Notes under the pieces: generated by a model
The model's database searches: none
The model's input: the letters and a program-made list of their open reading frames with translations, nothing else
What the model was told of the DNA's origin: nothing
Made by a program: the position numbers and the translations under genes
Shown here: positions 51,817 through 60,636 of the stretch, one piece after another
Numbering within the stretch: the first letter of the stretch is position 1
Layout of the letters: the number at the start of each line of letters is the position of its first letter
NCBI RefSeq assembly: GCF_000383675.1
Contig: NZ_KB911821.1
Location: 310,001-374,000, forward strand
Length of the DNA: 64,000 nucleotides
DNA from: Terracoccus sp. 273MFTsu3.1
Lineage (GTDB): Bacteria > Actinomycetota > Actinomycetes > Actinomycetales > Dermatophilaceae
Reading direction: 5' to 3'

Positions 51817-52470
51817 ATGTCGTCCCAGCTGATGCGTGTCCTGGTCGTCGACGACCACCGAACGGTCGCCGACGCCCTGTCGCTCGCCGTGTCCGCGCAA
51901 CCGGACATGGAGAGCGTCGGCACCGCGGGCGGGGTGGTCGACGCGCTCGCGATCATCGACCGTGCGCTGCCCGACGCGATCGTCATGGACGTGCACCTCG
52001 ACGACGGTGACGGCATCGAGCTGACCCGCCGCGTCACCGACGACCACCCGCAGGTGCGCGTGGTCGTGCTCACCGCGCACGTGACCCACGCGTTGCTGGC
52101 CCGCGCCGCCGAGGCGGGAGCCTCCGCCCTGCTGCCCAAGGGAGGCCCGCTCGGGGAGCTGATCCAGGCGGTGCGCGAGGCCAGTCGCGAGACCTTCGCC
52201 GTGCACCCGGTGCTGCTGCGGACGCTCGTCGGCAACGGGCCCCGCAGACCGGGCACCCCGGAGCTGCTGACCGCTCGAGAGCAGCAGGTCCTGGCCCTGC
52301 TCGCCCAGGGGCGGGACCCCACGGCCATCGCCCGCACCCTCGGCATCTCGGTGCTCACCTGCCGCGGCTACATCAAGAACATCCTCGTCAAGCTCGACGC
52401 GCACAGCCAGCTCGAGGCCGTCATGATCGCTCTGCGGCGCAAGCTGATCCGGCTCGACGATGAGATCTGA
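51817..52470 (+). CDS. NarL/FixJ-type response regulator
   Basis: A 217-residue response regulator. The receiver domain has the acidic pair VVDDHR at 11-14, the phosphorylated Asp58 in VMDVHLDDGDG, Thr in LTAHV near 85 and Lys in LLPKGG near 107. A LuxR-type helix-turn-helix starts at LLTAREQQVLALLAQGRDPTAIARTLGIS (core TAREQQVLALLAQG) near 150 and ends with the recognition stretch CRGYIKNILVKLDAHSQLEAV. The recognition helix differs somewhat from the common T-V-K-x-H-V pattern (here L-T-C-R-G-Y). Its stop overlaps the start of the histidine kinase gene, so the pair is coupled. Confidence 0.94.
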   Translation: MSSQLMRVLVVDDHRTVADALSLAVSAQPDMESVGTAGGVVDALAIIDRALPDAIVMDVHLDDGDGIELTRRVTDDHPQVRVVVLTAHVTHALLARAAEAGASALLPKGGPLGELIQAVREASRETFAVHPVLLRTLVGNGPRRPGTPELLTAREQQVLALLAQGRDPTAIARTLGISVLTCRGYIKNILVKLDAHSQLEAVMIALRRKLIRLDDEI

Positions 52471-53845
52471 CCTTGCCTCCGGCAGGGCGAGCCGAGGGTC
52501 GCCCCCGCCCGGCCGGTCGACCGTCGTGCGCAGCGCCGTGACCCGGTTCGTGGTCTGGAGCGTGGCGGTGCTGCTCGTCGTCGCCTCGGGCACGCTGCTG
52601 CTGTCCAAGCCCCTGGCCGAGTCCCTCTCCCTCCATGAGGCCGACGTGCGCAGCGTGGCGTTCGCCAACTCGGTCGTGGCACCCCTCGTCGACGAGGGGG
52701 TGCGGGCCGGTCGGCCGGAGGCGATGGCACCCCTCGAGCGCCTCATGCGGGCACGGATGGCCGACGGCTCCATCGCCCACATGAAGATCTGGACCGCGGA
52801 CGGGCTCGTGCTGTGGACCGACGAGGCCGGCATGACCGGCAGGACGTACGACCTCGACCCCGACGTCGCGGCCCTCTTCGGGGGCACCGGAGCGACCGCC
52901 GAGGTGTCCGACCTCGACAAGCCCGAGAACGCCGCCGAGCAGTCCCACGAGGAGCTCATCGAGGTCTACGTCGGCTTCCGCGCCACCGACGGCCATCCCC
53001 TCGTCTTCGAGGCCTACTGGCCCACCGAGCGCATCCAGCACGACGTCGCCGACATCCGCTGGCAGTTCACCGCGCTGGGCCTCGTCTCGCTCCTGCTGCT
53101 CGCCCTCGCCCTGCTCCCGCTCGCCCTGTCCCTCGCCCGCCGCGTCGACCGCGGCCTCGCCGAGCGGGAGGAGATGATGGCCCACGCACTGTCGGCCTCG
53201 GACCTCGAGCGACGCCGCCTCTCGCAGGACCTCCACGACGGACTCGTGCAGGACATCGTGGGGCTCGGGTACGCGTTGCCGACCGTCGCGGCCGCCCTGC
53301 CGGAGGAGGCGACCGCGGAGCGGCGCCTGCTCGAGCAGGCCACGGCCGACCTCGCACGCAGCGCCGCAGGGGCACGCGAGCTGCTCACCGACGTCTACCC
53401 GGCGGACCTGCGCAGCGGGGGCCTCGTGGCCGCGGTCGAGGAGCTGGCAGACCGGCAGCGCCGGCACGGGACCGACGTCGACGTCTCGGTCGACCCCCGG
53501 CTCGACGACTCGCTGGCCGTCGCCCAGCTCACCTTCCGGGTCGTGCGCGAAGGGCTGCGCAACGTCGACAAGCACGCGGACGCGTCGACCGTGGCGGTCT
53601 CGGCCGCCCTCCGGGGCGAGCGCGTTGTCGTCGAGGTGCGCGACGACGGCGTGGGCCCGTCGGCCACGATCGACGAGCCTCCGTCCGGATCGAACCGTGG
53701 GCACCTCGGGCTCCGGCTGCTGCGAGACACCCTGCGGTCGGTGGGTGGTGACCTGACCCTGCGCCACGAGCCCCCGGGCGGGGCGGTGCTGCGGGCCGAC
53801 TTCGCCGTGCTCGGGCCGACGTCCGGGGTGCCGTCAGCCTCCTGA
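52460..53845 (+). CDS. NarL-type sensor histidine kinase
   Basis: A 461-residue membrane kinase. Two membrane helices (about 28-48 and 203-226) enclose an extracytoplasmic sensor of about 150 residues that contains MKIWTADGLVLWTDEAG (sensor-domain core, single-Cache-like). A HAMP-like linker leads to the HisKA_3 domain with the phosphorylated His259 in SQDLHDGLVQDI. The HATPase region has LRNVDKHADAS as N box and VRDDGVGP and GHLGLRLLRD as G boxes. It phosphorylates the regulator encoded just upstream. The signal is unknown; the secreted oxidase and PKD protein nearby are possible targets. Confidence 0.94.
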   Translation: MRSDLASGRASRGSPPPGRSTVVRSAVTRFVVWSVAVLLVVASGTLLLSKPLAESLSLHEADVRSVAFANSVVAPLVDEGVRAGRPEAMAPLERLMRARMADGSIAHMKIWTADGLVLWTDEAGMTGRTYDLDPDVAALFGGTGATAEVSDLDKPENAAEQSHEELIEVYVGFRATDGHPLVFEAYWPTERIQHDVADIRWQFTALGLVSLLLLALALLPLALSLARRVDRGLAEREEMMAHALSASDLERRRLSQDLHDGLVQDIVGLGYALPTVAAALPEEATAERRLLEQATADLARSAAGARELLTDVYPADLRSGGLVAAVEELADRQRRHGTDVDVSVDPRLDDSLAVAQLTFRVVREGLRNVDKHADASTVAVSAALRGERVVVEVRDDGVGPSATIDEPPSGSNRGHLGLRLLRDTLRSVGGDLTLRHEPPGGAVLRADFAVLGPTSGVPSAS

Positions 53846-54130
53846 GACGGCGTTGATGATGTGGACGCGGGCTCCGGCCGGGACCGGTGCGCCGATGCCC
53901 TCGCCGCGCGTGGCGTCCTCGCCGTTGACGAAGACCTTGACGTGCCGACGGATCTGCCCGCGCTCGTCACGCACCTTCCCGTCGAGGATGCGATGACCGG
54001 AGAACGCCCGGTCGAGGAGTTCGGCCACGGTCTGCGACTCGGACGGCGACTCGACCTCGATCTCGGCGACACCGCCGACGAGGTCGCGGAGCATGCCGGG
54101 GAGGATGACGCGGACGGGGGCGGACGGCAT
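53834..54130 (-). CDS. MoaD/ThiS-family ubiquitin-like sulphur-carrier protein
   Basis: A 98-residue beta-grasp protein. RVILPGMLRDLVGG starts the first strand, TVAELLDRAFSGHRILDGKV is the helix region (core VAELLDRAFSG), RRHVKVFVNGED the central strand, and it ends in the di-glycine NAVSGG, the site that is adenylated and thiocarboxylated in MoaD and ThiS. It is directly followed by nothing on its strand and preceded 17 bases upstream by the BNR-repeat gene, a pairing not used for molybdopterin or thiamine. It is a sulphur carrier or protein modifier of unknown pathway. Overlaps the kinase gene end by 12 bases. Confidence 0.88.
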   Translation of the reverse strand: MPSAPVRVILPGMLRDLVGGVAEIEVESPSESQTVAELLDRAFSGHRILDGKVRDERGQIRRHVKVFVNGEDATRGEGIGAPVPAGARVHIINAVSGG

Positions 54131-54147
54131 ACGGAATCCCTTGCGTG

Positions 54148-55230
54148 TCAGGCGAGCTGGGCGGCGCGCACGACGAGCACGTCGGGCAGCTGGGTCGCGA
54201 TGCGCTGGAAGGTCTCACCCTCGTCGGCGGACGCGAAGACGTCGCCGTTGCGCGTGCCGATGTAGATGCCGACGGGGTCGGCCGCGTCGAGCGAGGCGGC
54301 GTCGCGCAGGACGCACGTGTAGCTGTGGTCGGGCAGCCCGCTCGCCTGCTGGCGCCACGTCGCGCCGGCGTCGTCGGACCGCTGGACCTGGAGCTGGGCG
54401 TCCGGCGGGATGCGCTCACCGGAGTCGGCCACGGGCACCACCCAGACGACACCGGGACGGCGCGGGTGCGCGAGCACCGTGAAGCCGAAGTCCGTGGGCA
54501 GCCCCTCGGCGATGGAGTCCCACGTCGCGCCGTTGTCGTGCGAGCGGTAGACACCGTTGTGGTTCTGGGCGAAGAGCTCCCCCTCGCCCTGGCCTCGAGC
54601 CACCTTGTGCACGCACTGGCCGTACTCCGGGTACTCGTTGTCGGGCATGAAGCCGGCCCGGATGCCGGGGTTGCTCGGAGCCCACGTCTGCCCACCGTCG
54701 CCCGAGCGGTAGACGCCGCCCGCGCTCATCGCGACGAGCACCGACTCGGGATGGCCGGGCTCGGGCACGATCGTGTGCACCGCCCCACCGCCGAAACCGG
54801 GCTCCCAGGTCGGGCGGTGCGGGTGGTCCCACAGGCCGCGGACGAGCTCGTAGTGCTCCCCGCGGTCGGTGCTCTTGAAGAGGGCGTGCGGCTCGACCCC
54901 CGCCCACACGACGTCGGCGTCGTTGGGGTCGGGCGTCAGCTGCCAGACGCGCTCGAGCGCGGTGTCGGTGTCGGCCGGGAAGGCCAGCGCCCGCTCGGCG
55001 CTCTCGGTCCACGTGCGGCCACCGTCGGTGGAGGCCTGGACCGTGGGTCCCCAGTGCCACGACTTGACGCCCGCCAGGACGGTCGAGCGCCCCTGGCGGG
55101 TGTCGACGGCCACGGAGGCGACCTCGCTCATGAGGAAGTGCGGACCCTCGAGGGTCCAGTCCTGCCGGTCGGCGCTGCGGGCGATCCAGAGCCCCTTGCG
55201 CGTGCCGATGGCGACGATGGTCTCGGTCAT
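54148..55230 (-). CDS. BNR/Ycf48-like beta-propeller protein
   Basis: A 360-residue protein built from repeated Asp-box or BNR motifs: SADRQDWTL, STDGGRTWTES, STDRGEHYEL, SGDGGQTWAPS, SHDNGATWDSI, SDDAGATWRQQ and SADEGETFQRI, spaced 40-60 residues, which gives a six- to seven-bladed propeller. No signal peptide and no sialidase Arg triad is evident, so the sialidase label often given is doubtful. It is encoded 17 bases before the MoaD-like gene and is likely its functional partner. The ATG follows CACTGTCAAC with no clear ribosome site. Confidence 0.85.
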   Translation of the reverse strand: MTETIVAIGTRKGLWIARSADRQDWTLEGPHFLMSEVASVAVDTRQGRSTVLAGVKSWHWGPTVQASTDGGRTWTESAERALAFPADTDTALERVWQLTPDPNDADVVWAGVEPHALFKSTDRGEHYELVRGLWDHPHRPTWEPGFGGGAVHTIVPEPGHPESVLVAMSAGGVYRSGDGGQTWAPSNPGIRAGFMPDNEYPEYGQCVHKVARGQGEGELFAQNHNGVYRSHDNGATWDSIAEGLPTDFGFTVLAHPRRPGVVWVVPVADSGERIPPDAQLQVQRSDDAGATWRQQASGLPDHSYTCVLRDAASLDAADPVGIYIGTRNGDVFASADEGETFQRIATQLPDVLVVRAAQLA

Positions 55231-55244
55231 GTTGACAGTGTCCA

Positions 55245-56201
55245 CTATGGCCGAGGGGCAGACAAGGGTCCGGCGACGGCGTTGTCGACCGGGTCGCCAG
55301 CGAGCAGCGCCTCGACCTGTCGGCGCACGAGGGCGATGGCGCGCGGCCGCATCGCGTCCGTCGCTCCCCCGACGTGCGGCGTGACGAGGACCCCCGGCGT
55401 CGTCCACAGCGGGTGCTCCTGCGGCAGCGGCTCGGGGTCGGTCACGTCGAGCGCCGCCCGCAGCCGGCCGGAGGCGCACTCGGCCATGAGGGCGTCGGTG
55501 TCGACGACCAGCCCCCGGGCCACGTTGACGAGAAGGGCGCCGTCGCGCATACGGCCGAGCAGCGCCGCGTCGAACAGTCCGCGCGTGGCGTCCGTCAACG
55601 GGACGATGACGACGACGACCTCGTGGTCGGGCAGGAGGTCGGGCAGCTCGTCGATGCCGTGCACGTGCGACACGAGGTCGTCGCCGGCGCGCGCCCGGGA
55701 AGCCACTGCCGTCAGCGTGACCTCGAAGGGGGCGAGGCGCCGCGCGATCGCCCCGCCGATCCGGCCGTAGCCGACGACGAGCACCCGCCGGTCTGCCAGC
55801 GACGAGCGGAGGCGCAGCGGTTCCCAGCGCCCGTGCCGCTGGGAGCCGACGAACTCCGGGATGTCACGGATCGACGCCAGGGTCAGGGTCAGCGCGAGCT
55901 CCGCCGTCGACGCGTCGTGCACCCCCGCGGCGTTGCACAGGGTCACACCGTCGGGGAGCCGGGCCACGAACCGCTCGTAGCCGGCGCTCTGCAGCTGCAC
56001 GACCTCGAGGGCATCGAGCCCGCGGGTGACGTCGGCGAGGTCGAGGCTCGTCATGTACGGCATGACGGCATAGCGGATCTCGGGACCGCGTGGGTGCGAC
56101 CCCTCCATGTCCCACACGACCGTGTCGACGCCGTCGAGGTCGGCGAGCGCGTCGGCGAACTCGGGGTCGGGGACGGACACGACGACGGGTTGGGCGGCCA
56201 T
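55245..56201 (-). CDS. NAD-dependent D-2-hydroxyacid dehydrogenase family protein
   Basis: A 318-residue dehydrogenase of the D-isomer family. The Rossmann motif VVGYGRIGGAIARRL is near 150, the catalytic Arg is in VNVARGLVVDT near 232, the Glu in DVTDPEPLPQEHPLW near 260 and the His in VTPHVGGATD near 285. LQSAGYERFVARLPDG near 68 is the substrate loop. It does not have the extra domains of SerA. Substrate unknown; relatives reduce glyoxylate, hydroxypyruvate or phenylpyruvate. TAGCGT is seven bases before the ATG. Convergent arrangement is absent; it runs into the BNR gene 14 bases downstream. Confidence 0.92.
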   Translation of the reverse strand: MAAQPVVVSVPDPEFADALADLDGVDTVVWDMEGSHPRGPEIRYAVMPYMTSLDLADVTRGLDALEVVQLQSAGYERFVARLPDGVTLCNAAGVHDASTAELALTLTLASIRDIPEFVGSQRHGRWEPLRLRSSLADRRVLVVGYGRIGGAIARRLAPFEVTLTAVASRARAGDDLVSHVHGIDELPDLLPDHEVVVVIVPLTDATRGLFDAALLGRMRDGALLVNVARGLVVDTDALMAECASGRLRAALDVTDPEPLPQEHPLWTTPGVLVTPHVGGATDAMRPRAIALVRRQVEALLAGDPVDNAVAGPLSAPRP

Positions 56202-56302
56202 GAGGCCCACGCTAGTCAGGACGGGCGGAGCGCCCGGGAGGTGACCGGGAACAGGTCGGGGAGGCCCGGACCCGTCCGGCGCCACGCCGCTAGGCTCCCC
56301 GG

Positions 56303-56965
56303 GTGACGAACCACCCCCACGTCCTCGCCCTCGGCTCGGGCCGACGCACCGCCCCCGCGGGCGGCGGCCGACCCACCGCGATCGACAAGCGGTCCGTCGC
56401 GTCGTTCGAGGTGCGCGACCCCGGCCCCAAGCACGGCGGCCTCGGCAGCGGCGTCGTCGGGGACGAGATCGGCAACCCGAAGCACCACGGCGGCGCGCTC
56501 CAGGCGGTCTACGCCTACCCGCGCGAGGACCAGGAGTTCTGGGAGCAGCAGATCGGGCGTGCCATCCCCTCAGGGGGATTCGGCGAGAACATCACGACGC
56601 TCGGCGTGGACACGACACACGCGCTCGTCGGCGAGCAGTGGCGCATCGGGGAGGTCGTGCTCCGGGTCGAGGTGCCGCGCATCCCGTGCAGCACCTTCGC
56701 CGCGCACCTGGGTGAGCCCCGCTGGGTGCGCCGCTTCACGGAGGCCGGGCGCACCGGCGCCTACCTCTCGGTCGTGACCGCCGGCGCCGTGCACGCCGGC
56801 GCGACCATCCAGATCGAACGGCCCGACCACGACATCGACCTGCTCGTGCTCTTCCGCGCCCTCACCGGTGACCTCGCCGCCGCCCGACGGGTCGTCGACG
56901 CCGACGTCGTCCACCCCGAGGTGCGCGACGGGCTCGTCGAGACGCTCGAACGACGCGGCGGCTGA
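56303..56965 (+). CDS. MOSC-domain protein, YiiM-like
   Basis: A 220-residue MOSC protein whose layout matches YiiM, a molybdenum enzyme that reduces N-hydroxylated bases. KHGGALQAVYAYPREDQEFWEQ near 60-81 (core HHGGALQAVYAYPRED), GGFGENITTLGVD near 90, and the molybdenum Cys in VPRIPCSTFAAHL near 125 are conserved; RTGAYLSVVTAGAVHAG near 150 completes the fold. It should bind the molybdenum cofactor. GTG start with TAGGCT six bases upstream. Divergent from the hydroxyacid dehydrogenase, 41 bases before the sugar dehydrogenase gene. Confidence 0.9.
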   Translation: MTNHPHVLALGSGRRTAPAGGGRPTAIDKRSVASFEVRDPGPKHGGLGSGVVGDEIGNPKHHGGALQAVYAYPREDQEFWEQQIGRAIPSGGFGENITTLGVDTTHALVGEQWRIGEVVLRVEVPRIPCSTFAAHLGEPRWVRRFTEAGRTGAYLSVVTAGAVHAGATIQIERPDHDIDLLVLFRALTGDLAAARRVVDADVVHPEVRDGLVETLERRGG

Positions 56966-57005
56966 GACACCGCAGTCCCAGACGCCACGTGGGACACAAT
57001 GAGGT

Positions 57006-58184
57006 ATGCCGCACACCTCCCGACCGACCGGCCGCGCGCTCGTGGGCGGCGTCGTCGTCGCCCTGGTCACGGCCGCGTGCTCGACGGCTGAACCGTCCGC
57101 GCCTGCCACGGGTGCCGGCACGACCGCCTCGGCGACCTCGAGCGCCACCACCGAGACGGGGAGCACCTCGGCGTCGGCGGCCCCCACGACCCCGGCGCGT
57201 CCACCCGCAGCCCAGCCGGCCGGACCTGTGACCCTGATGGGCGGCCTCGACATCGCCTGGTCGGTGGCCGTGCTGCCCGACAGCAGCGCCCTCGTGAGCG
57301 AGCGCAACACCGGGCTCATCCACCACGTGCCCAAGCCCGGCTCCGGGGGCAGGCCTACGGTCGCCGGGAAGCTGCCGATCACCCGCACGGAGGGCGAGGG
57401 CGGACTCCTGGGGCTCGCCGTGCCCGAGGACTTCGACGCCGACCCCGTCTTCTACGCGTACTACTCGACCGAGAGCGACAACCGCATCGCCGCCGTGCCG
57501 TGGCGCGACGGCACGATCGGTGAACCCGTCGTCATCTTCTCCGGCATCCCGCGTGGCCGGAACCACAACGGGGGCCGCATCGCCTTCGGGCCCGACGGCT
57601 ACCTCTACGTCGGCACGGGTGAGGCGGGCGACACCTCGCTCTCGCAGAACCTCGACTCGCTCGGAGGGAAGATCCTGCGCATCACCCCGGACGGCGACCC
57701 GGCCCCGGGCAACCCTTTCGGTGGCTCCCCTATCTGGTCCTACGGACACCGAAACGTCCAGGGGCTGGCCTGGGACAGTCGGAAACGCCTCTGGGCCAGC
57801 GAGTTCGGACAGAACACGTTCGACGAGCTCAACCTCGTCGAGCCCGGCAAGAACTACGGCTGGCCCGAGGTCGAGGGCCGGGCCGACAACCCCGACTACG
57901 TCGACCCCGTCGCCGAGTGGCCGACCTCCGAGATGTCGCCGAGCGGCATCGCCGTCGGCCCCGACGGCGCCGTCTACATGGCAGCCCTGCGCGGGCAGTC
58001 GGTGTGGCGGGTGCCGGTCAACGCCGACGGCTCCGCCGGCACACCGACCCGCCACCTCCAAGGCACCTACGGCCGCATCCGCGACATCCACTTCGTCGGC
58101 CGCCGCGTGTGGATCACGACGAGCAACAACGACGGCGCCGACCGGCTCATCTCGCTGCCCCTGTCCGCGGTCGGAGCCGGCTGA
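57006..58184 (+). CDS. PQQ-dependent sugar dehydrogenase-like lipoprotein
   Basis: A 392-residue beta-propeller of the soluble glucose/aldose dehydrogenase family. The signal peptide with lipobox VTAAC (Cys at about 25) anchors it outside the cell, followed by a Thr/Ala/Ser linker to about 70. GGLDIAWSVAVLPDSSALVSER (core AWSVAVLPDSSALV) starts the propeller, GEGGLLGLAVPEDF near 128, the catalytic-base His in RNHNGGRIAFGPDG near 185, YSYGHRN-like WSYGHRNVQGLAWD near 242 and GPDGAVYMAAL near 325 follow. It probably uses PQQ taken up from outside, since no PQQ synthesis genes are here. CACAAT is five bases before the start. Confidence 0.9.
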   Translation: MPHTSRPTGRALVGGVVVALVTAACSTAEPSAPATGAGTTASATSSATTETGSTSASAAPTTPARPPAAQPAGPVTLMGGLDIAWSVAVLPDSSALVSERNTGLIHHVPKPGSGGRPTVAGKLPITRTEGEGGLLGLAVPEDFDADPVFYAYYSTESDNRIAAVPWRDGTIGEPVVIFSGIPRGRNHNGGRIAFGPDGYLYVGTGEAGDTSLSQNLDSLGGKILRITPDGDPAPGNPFGGSPIWSYGHRNVQGLAWDSRKRLWASEFGQNTFDELNLVEPGKNYGWPEVEGRADNPDYVDPVAEWPTSEMSPSGIAVGPDGAVYMAALRGQSVWRVPVNADGSAGTPTRHLQGTYGRIRDIHFVGRRVWITTSNNDGADRLISLPLSAVGAG

Positions 58185-58295
58185 CCCTCTCGCAGCTCGC
58201 CTCGCAGCGCGCGGGCCCGCCGCCGGCGCCCGGACCTGACTAGCCTGACGATCAGGGGTCGGCACCGGCGCCACCCACGAGCAGGAGGGGCACCC

Positions 58296-58979
58296 ATGGG
58301 TTCGTACGACGAGATCCTCGACCAGGTACCGATCGACCAGCTGGCGGGCCAGCTCGGGGTCGGGAGTGACGAGGTCCGCCAGGCGGCGGAGAGCGCCCTG
58401 CCCGCGCTGCTCGGCGGGCTCCAGGCCAATGCCTCCGACCCGGCCGGCGCCGACTCGCTGCTCACGGCGCTCTCGGACCACCAGGGCACGATCAACGGCC
58501 TCGACGACGTCGACGAGCAGGACGGGAAGGCCATCGTCGGCAACATCTTCGGCGGCAGCACCGACCAGGTCGTCAGCCAGCTCGGCGGCCTCGGCGGGTC
58601 GTCCGGCAGCCTCGTGCAGAAGCTGCTGCCGATCCTCGCCCCGATCGTCATGTCGTGGCTCGCCAACAAGCTGGGCCAGGGCGGCCTGGGCGGCATGCTC
58701 GGCGGCGGGGCGGGCTCGACCGGCACGACCACCACGGCGGGCAGCGGGTCGACGGACGGTGGTCCGCTCTTCCCCGGCGGCGTGGGCGCCGACAGCGGGC
58801 CCGTCCAGGCTCCGGGCAGCGCGACGTCGACGGGCGCCGCGTCCGGCGGCTCGAACCCGCTCCAGGACATCCTCGGCCAGGTGCTCGGTGGCGGCGCCGG
58901 CTCGTCCGGTGGCAGCGGCGGCGCCGGTGACATCCTCGGAGGCCTGCTCGGAGGCCTCCTCGGTGGCGGCAGGCGCTGA
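58296..58979 (+). CDS. DUF937-family protein
   Basis: A 227-residue protein of the DUF937/YidB type. The helical N-terminal half (YDEILDQVPIDQLAGQLG, then AAESALPALLGGLQANA) carries the family pattern, with IVGNIFGGSTDQVV near 80 and KLLPILAPIVMSWLANKLG near 110 (amphipathic or membrane-associated helix). The C-terminal half is a Gly/Ser/Thr-rich low-complexity region that returns to LGQVLGGGAGSS and DILGGLLGGLLGG at the end. Function in the family is unknown. AGGAGG lies before the ATG. Convergent with gatB across a long hairpin. Confidence 0.87.
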   Translation: MGSYDEILDQVPIDQLAGQLGVGSDEVRQAAESALPALLGGLQANASDPAGADSLLTALSDHQGTINGLDDVDEQDGKAIVGNIFGGSTDQVVSQLGGLGGSSGSLVQKLLPILAPIVMSWLANKLGQGGLGGMLGGGAGSTGTTTTAGSGSTDGGPLFPGGVGADSGPVQAPGSATSTGAASGGSNPLQDILGQVLGGGAGSSGGSGGAGDILGGLLGGLLGGGRR

Positions 58980-59005
58980 CCCTCGGCCGACATCCTCGTC
59001 ACGTG

Positions 59006-59072
59006 CGAGAGGCCACGCTCCGGGGGCTCCCGAGGTCACGGACCTCTGGGCCGGCCGGAACGTGGCCTCTCG
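59006..59072. terminator. Long inverted repeat between DUF937 gene and gatB
   Basis: Two 32-base arms (59006-59037 and 59041-59072) pair at 26 of 32 positions with a 3-base loop; the outer 12 pairs are perfect (CGAGAGGCCACG). It fills the convergent gap and probably terminates both transcripts. Confidence 0.75.
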
Positions 59073-59087
59073 ACGGGTGGAGCGGGG

Positions 59088-60635
59088 CTACTGGAGCTTG
59101 GCGAGGATGAGCTCGCGAGCCTTGCCCGCGTCGGCCTGGCCCTTCATCTCCTTCATGACCTGACCGATGAGCGCGCCCGCGGCCGCCACCTTGCCGTCGC
59201 GGATCTTGGCCGCGAGGTCGGGGTTGGCCTCGATGACCTTGTCGACGGCGGCCTCGAGGGCGCCGTCGTCCTGGACGAGCTCGAGACCACGGGCGTCGGC
59301 CACCGCCGTCGGCGTGCCCTCACCGGCGAGCACCCCGTCGAGCACCTGCCGCGCCATCGAGTCGTTGAGGCGCCCGGCTGCGACGAGCCCGTCGAGCTCG
59401 GCGATGTGCGCCGGCGTCAGACCCAACCCGGCGGCGTACGTGACGATGTCCTGACCCTCGGCGTTGGCTCGCCGTGACGGCTCACCGAGCCACCACTTCT
59501 TCGCGGCGCCGGCGCTCGCGCCGGCGGCGACGGTCTCCTCGATGAGCTCGACCGCTCCGGCGTTGACGACGTCGCGCATCTCGAGATCGCTGTAGCCCCA
59601 GTCGGACTGGAGCCGCTTGCGGCGGAGTCCGGGAGGCTCGGGGAGCGTGCCCCGCAGCGTCTCGACGGTCTCACGCGTCGGCGCGACCGGCACGAGGTCC
59701 GGCTCGGGGAAGTAGCGGTAGTCCTCGGCGTCGGACTTGACGCGACCCGAGGTCGTGATGCCGGTGTCCTCGTGCCAGTGCCGGGTCTCCTGGAGGATCG
59801 AGCCCCCACCGTCGAGGATCGCCGCGTGCCGCGAGATCTCGTAGCGCACCGCACGCTCGACGGAGCGAAGCGAGTTGACGTTCTTGGTCTCGGTGCGCGT
59901 GCCGAGCGGCACCGCGAGCTGGGCCTGGTCGAGCGGGTCACCGACGCGCGGACGCAGCGACACGTTGGCGTCGCAGCGCATCGAGCCCTGCTCCATCTTG
60001 ACGTCGCTGACGTCGAGGGCGCGCAGCAGCTCACGAAGCGCGGAGACGTAGGCCTTGGCGACCTCGGGCGCGCGCTCCCCCGCCCCGACCATGGGCTTGG
60101 TGACGATCTCGATGAGCGGGATGCCGGCGCGGTTGTAGTCGACGAGCGAGTGGTCGGCGCCGTGGATGCGACCGGTCGCGCCCCCGATGTGCAGCGACTT
60201 GCCGGTGTCCTCCTCCATGTGCGCGCGCTCGATCTCGACGCGGTAGACGCTGCCGTCCTCGAGCTCGACGTCGAGGTGGCCCTCGAAGGCGATCGGCTCG
60301 TCGTACTGCGACGTCTGGAAGTTCTTCGGCATGTCCGGGTAGAAGTAGTTCTTCCGGGCGAAGCGGCACCACTCGGCGATCTCGCAGTTGAGCGCCAGAC
60401 CGATGCGGATGGCCGACTCGACGGCCTTCTCGTTGACGACGGGCAGTGCGCCGGGCAGGCCGAGGCAGACCGGGCAGACCTGGGAGTTGGGCTCGGCGCC
60501 GAACTCGGTCGGGCAGCCGCAGAACATCTTCGTGGCCGTGTGCAGCTCGACGTGGACCTCGAGACCCATGACCGGGTCGAACTTCGTCATGGCCTCGTCG
60601 TAGTCCATGACGGCATCGGTCGCGACGGTGGTCAT
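59088..60635 (-). CDS. gatB: Aspartyl/glutamyl-tRNA(Asn/Gln) amidotransferase subunit B
   Basis: GatB of 515 residues, the tRNA-binding and kinase-like subunit that activates misacylated Glu-tRNA(Gln) or Asp-tRNA(Asn) for amidation. [12 protein letters not shown] near 20, the zinc cluster CGCPTEFG and [10 protein letters not shown] near 40-60, [19 protein letters not shown] near 92 (core [13 protein letters not shown]) and [10 protein letters not shown] near 205 are diagnostic; the C-terminal YqeY-like tail has [15 protein letters not shown]-type residues [17 protein letters not shown] 60635 follows the gatA stop by one base on the same strand, so gatC-gatA-gatB are one unit. Confidence 0.98.
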   Translation of the reverse strand: MTTVATDAVMDYDEAMTKFDPVMGLEVHVELHTATKMFCGCPTEFGAEPNSQVCPVCLGLPGALPVVNEKAVESAIRIGLALNCEIAEWCRFARKNYFYPDMPKNFQTSQYDEPIAFEGHLDVELEDGSVYRVEIERAHMEEDTGKSLHIGGATGRIHGADHSLVDYNRAGIPLIEIVTKPMVGAGERAPEVAKAYVSALRELLRALDVSDVKMEQGSMRCDANVSLRPRVGDPLDQAQLAVPLGTRTETKNVNSLRSVERAVRYEISRHAAILDGGGSILQETRHWHEDTGITTSGRVKSDAEDYRYFPEPDLVPVAPTRETVETLRGTLPEPPGLRRKRLQSDWGYSDLEMRDVVNAGAVELIEETVAAGASAGAAKKWWLGEPSRRANAEGQDIVTYAAGLGLTPAHIAELDGLVAAGRLNDSMARQVLDGVLAGEGTPTAVADARGLELVQDDGALEAAVDKVIEANPDLAAKIRDGKVAAAGALIGQVMKEMKGQADAGKARELILAKLQ

Positions 60636-60636
60636 G

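Noticed and set aside
54148-55230. Sialidase function for the BNR protein
   Set aside because: BNR motifs alone do not make a sialidase; the Arg triad and export signal are not seen.
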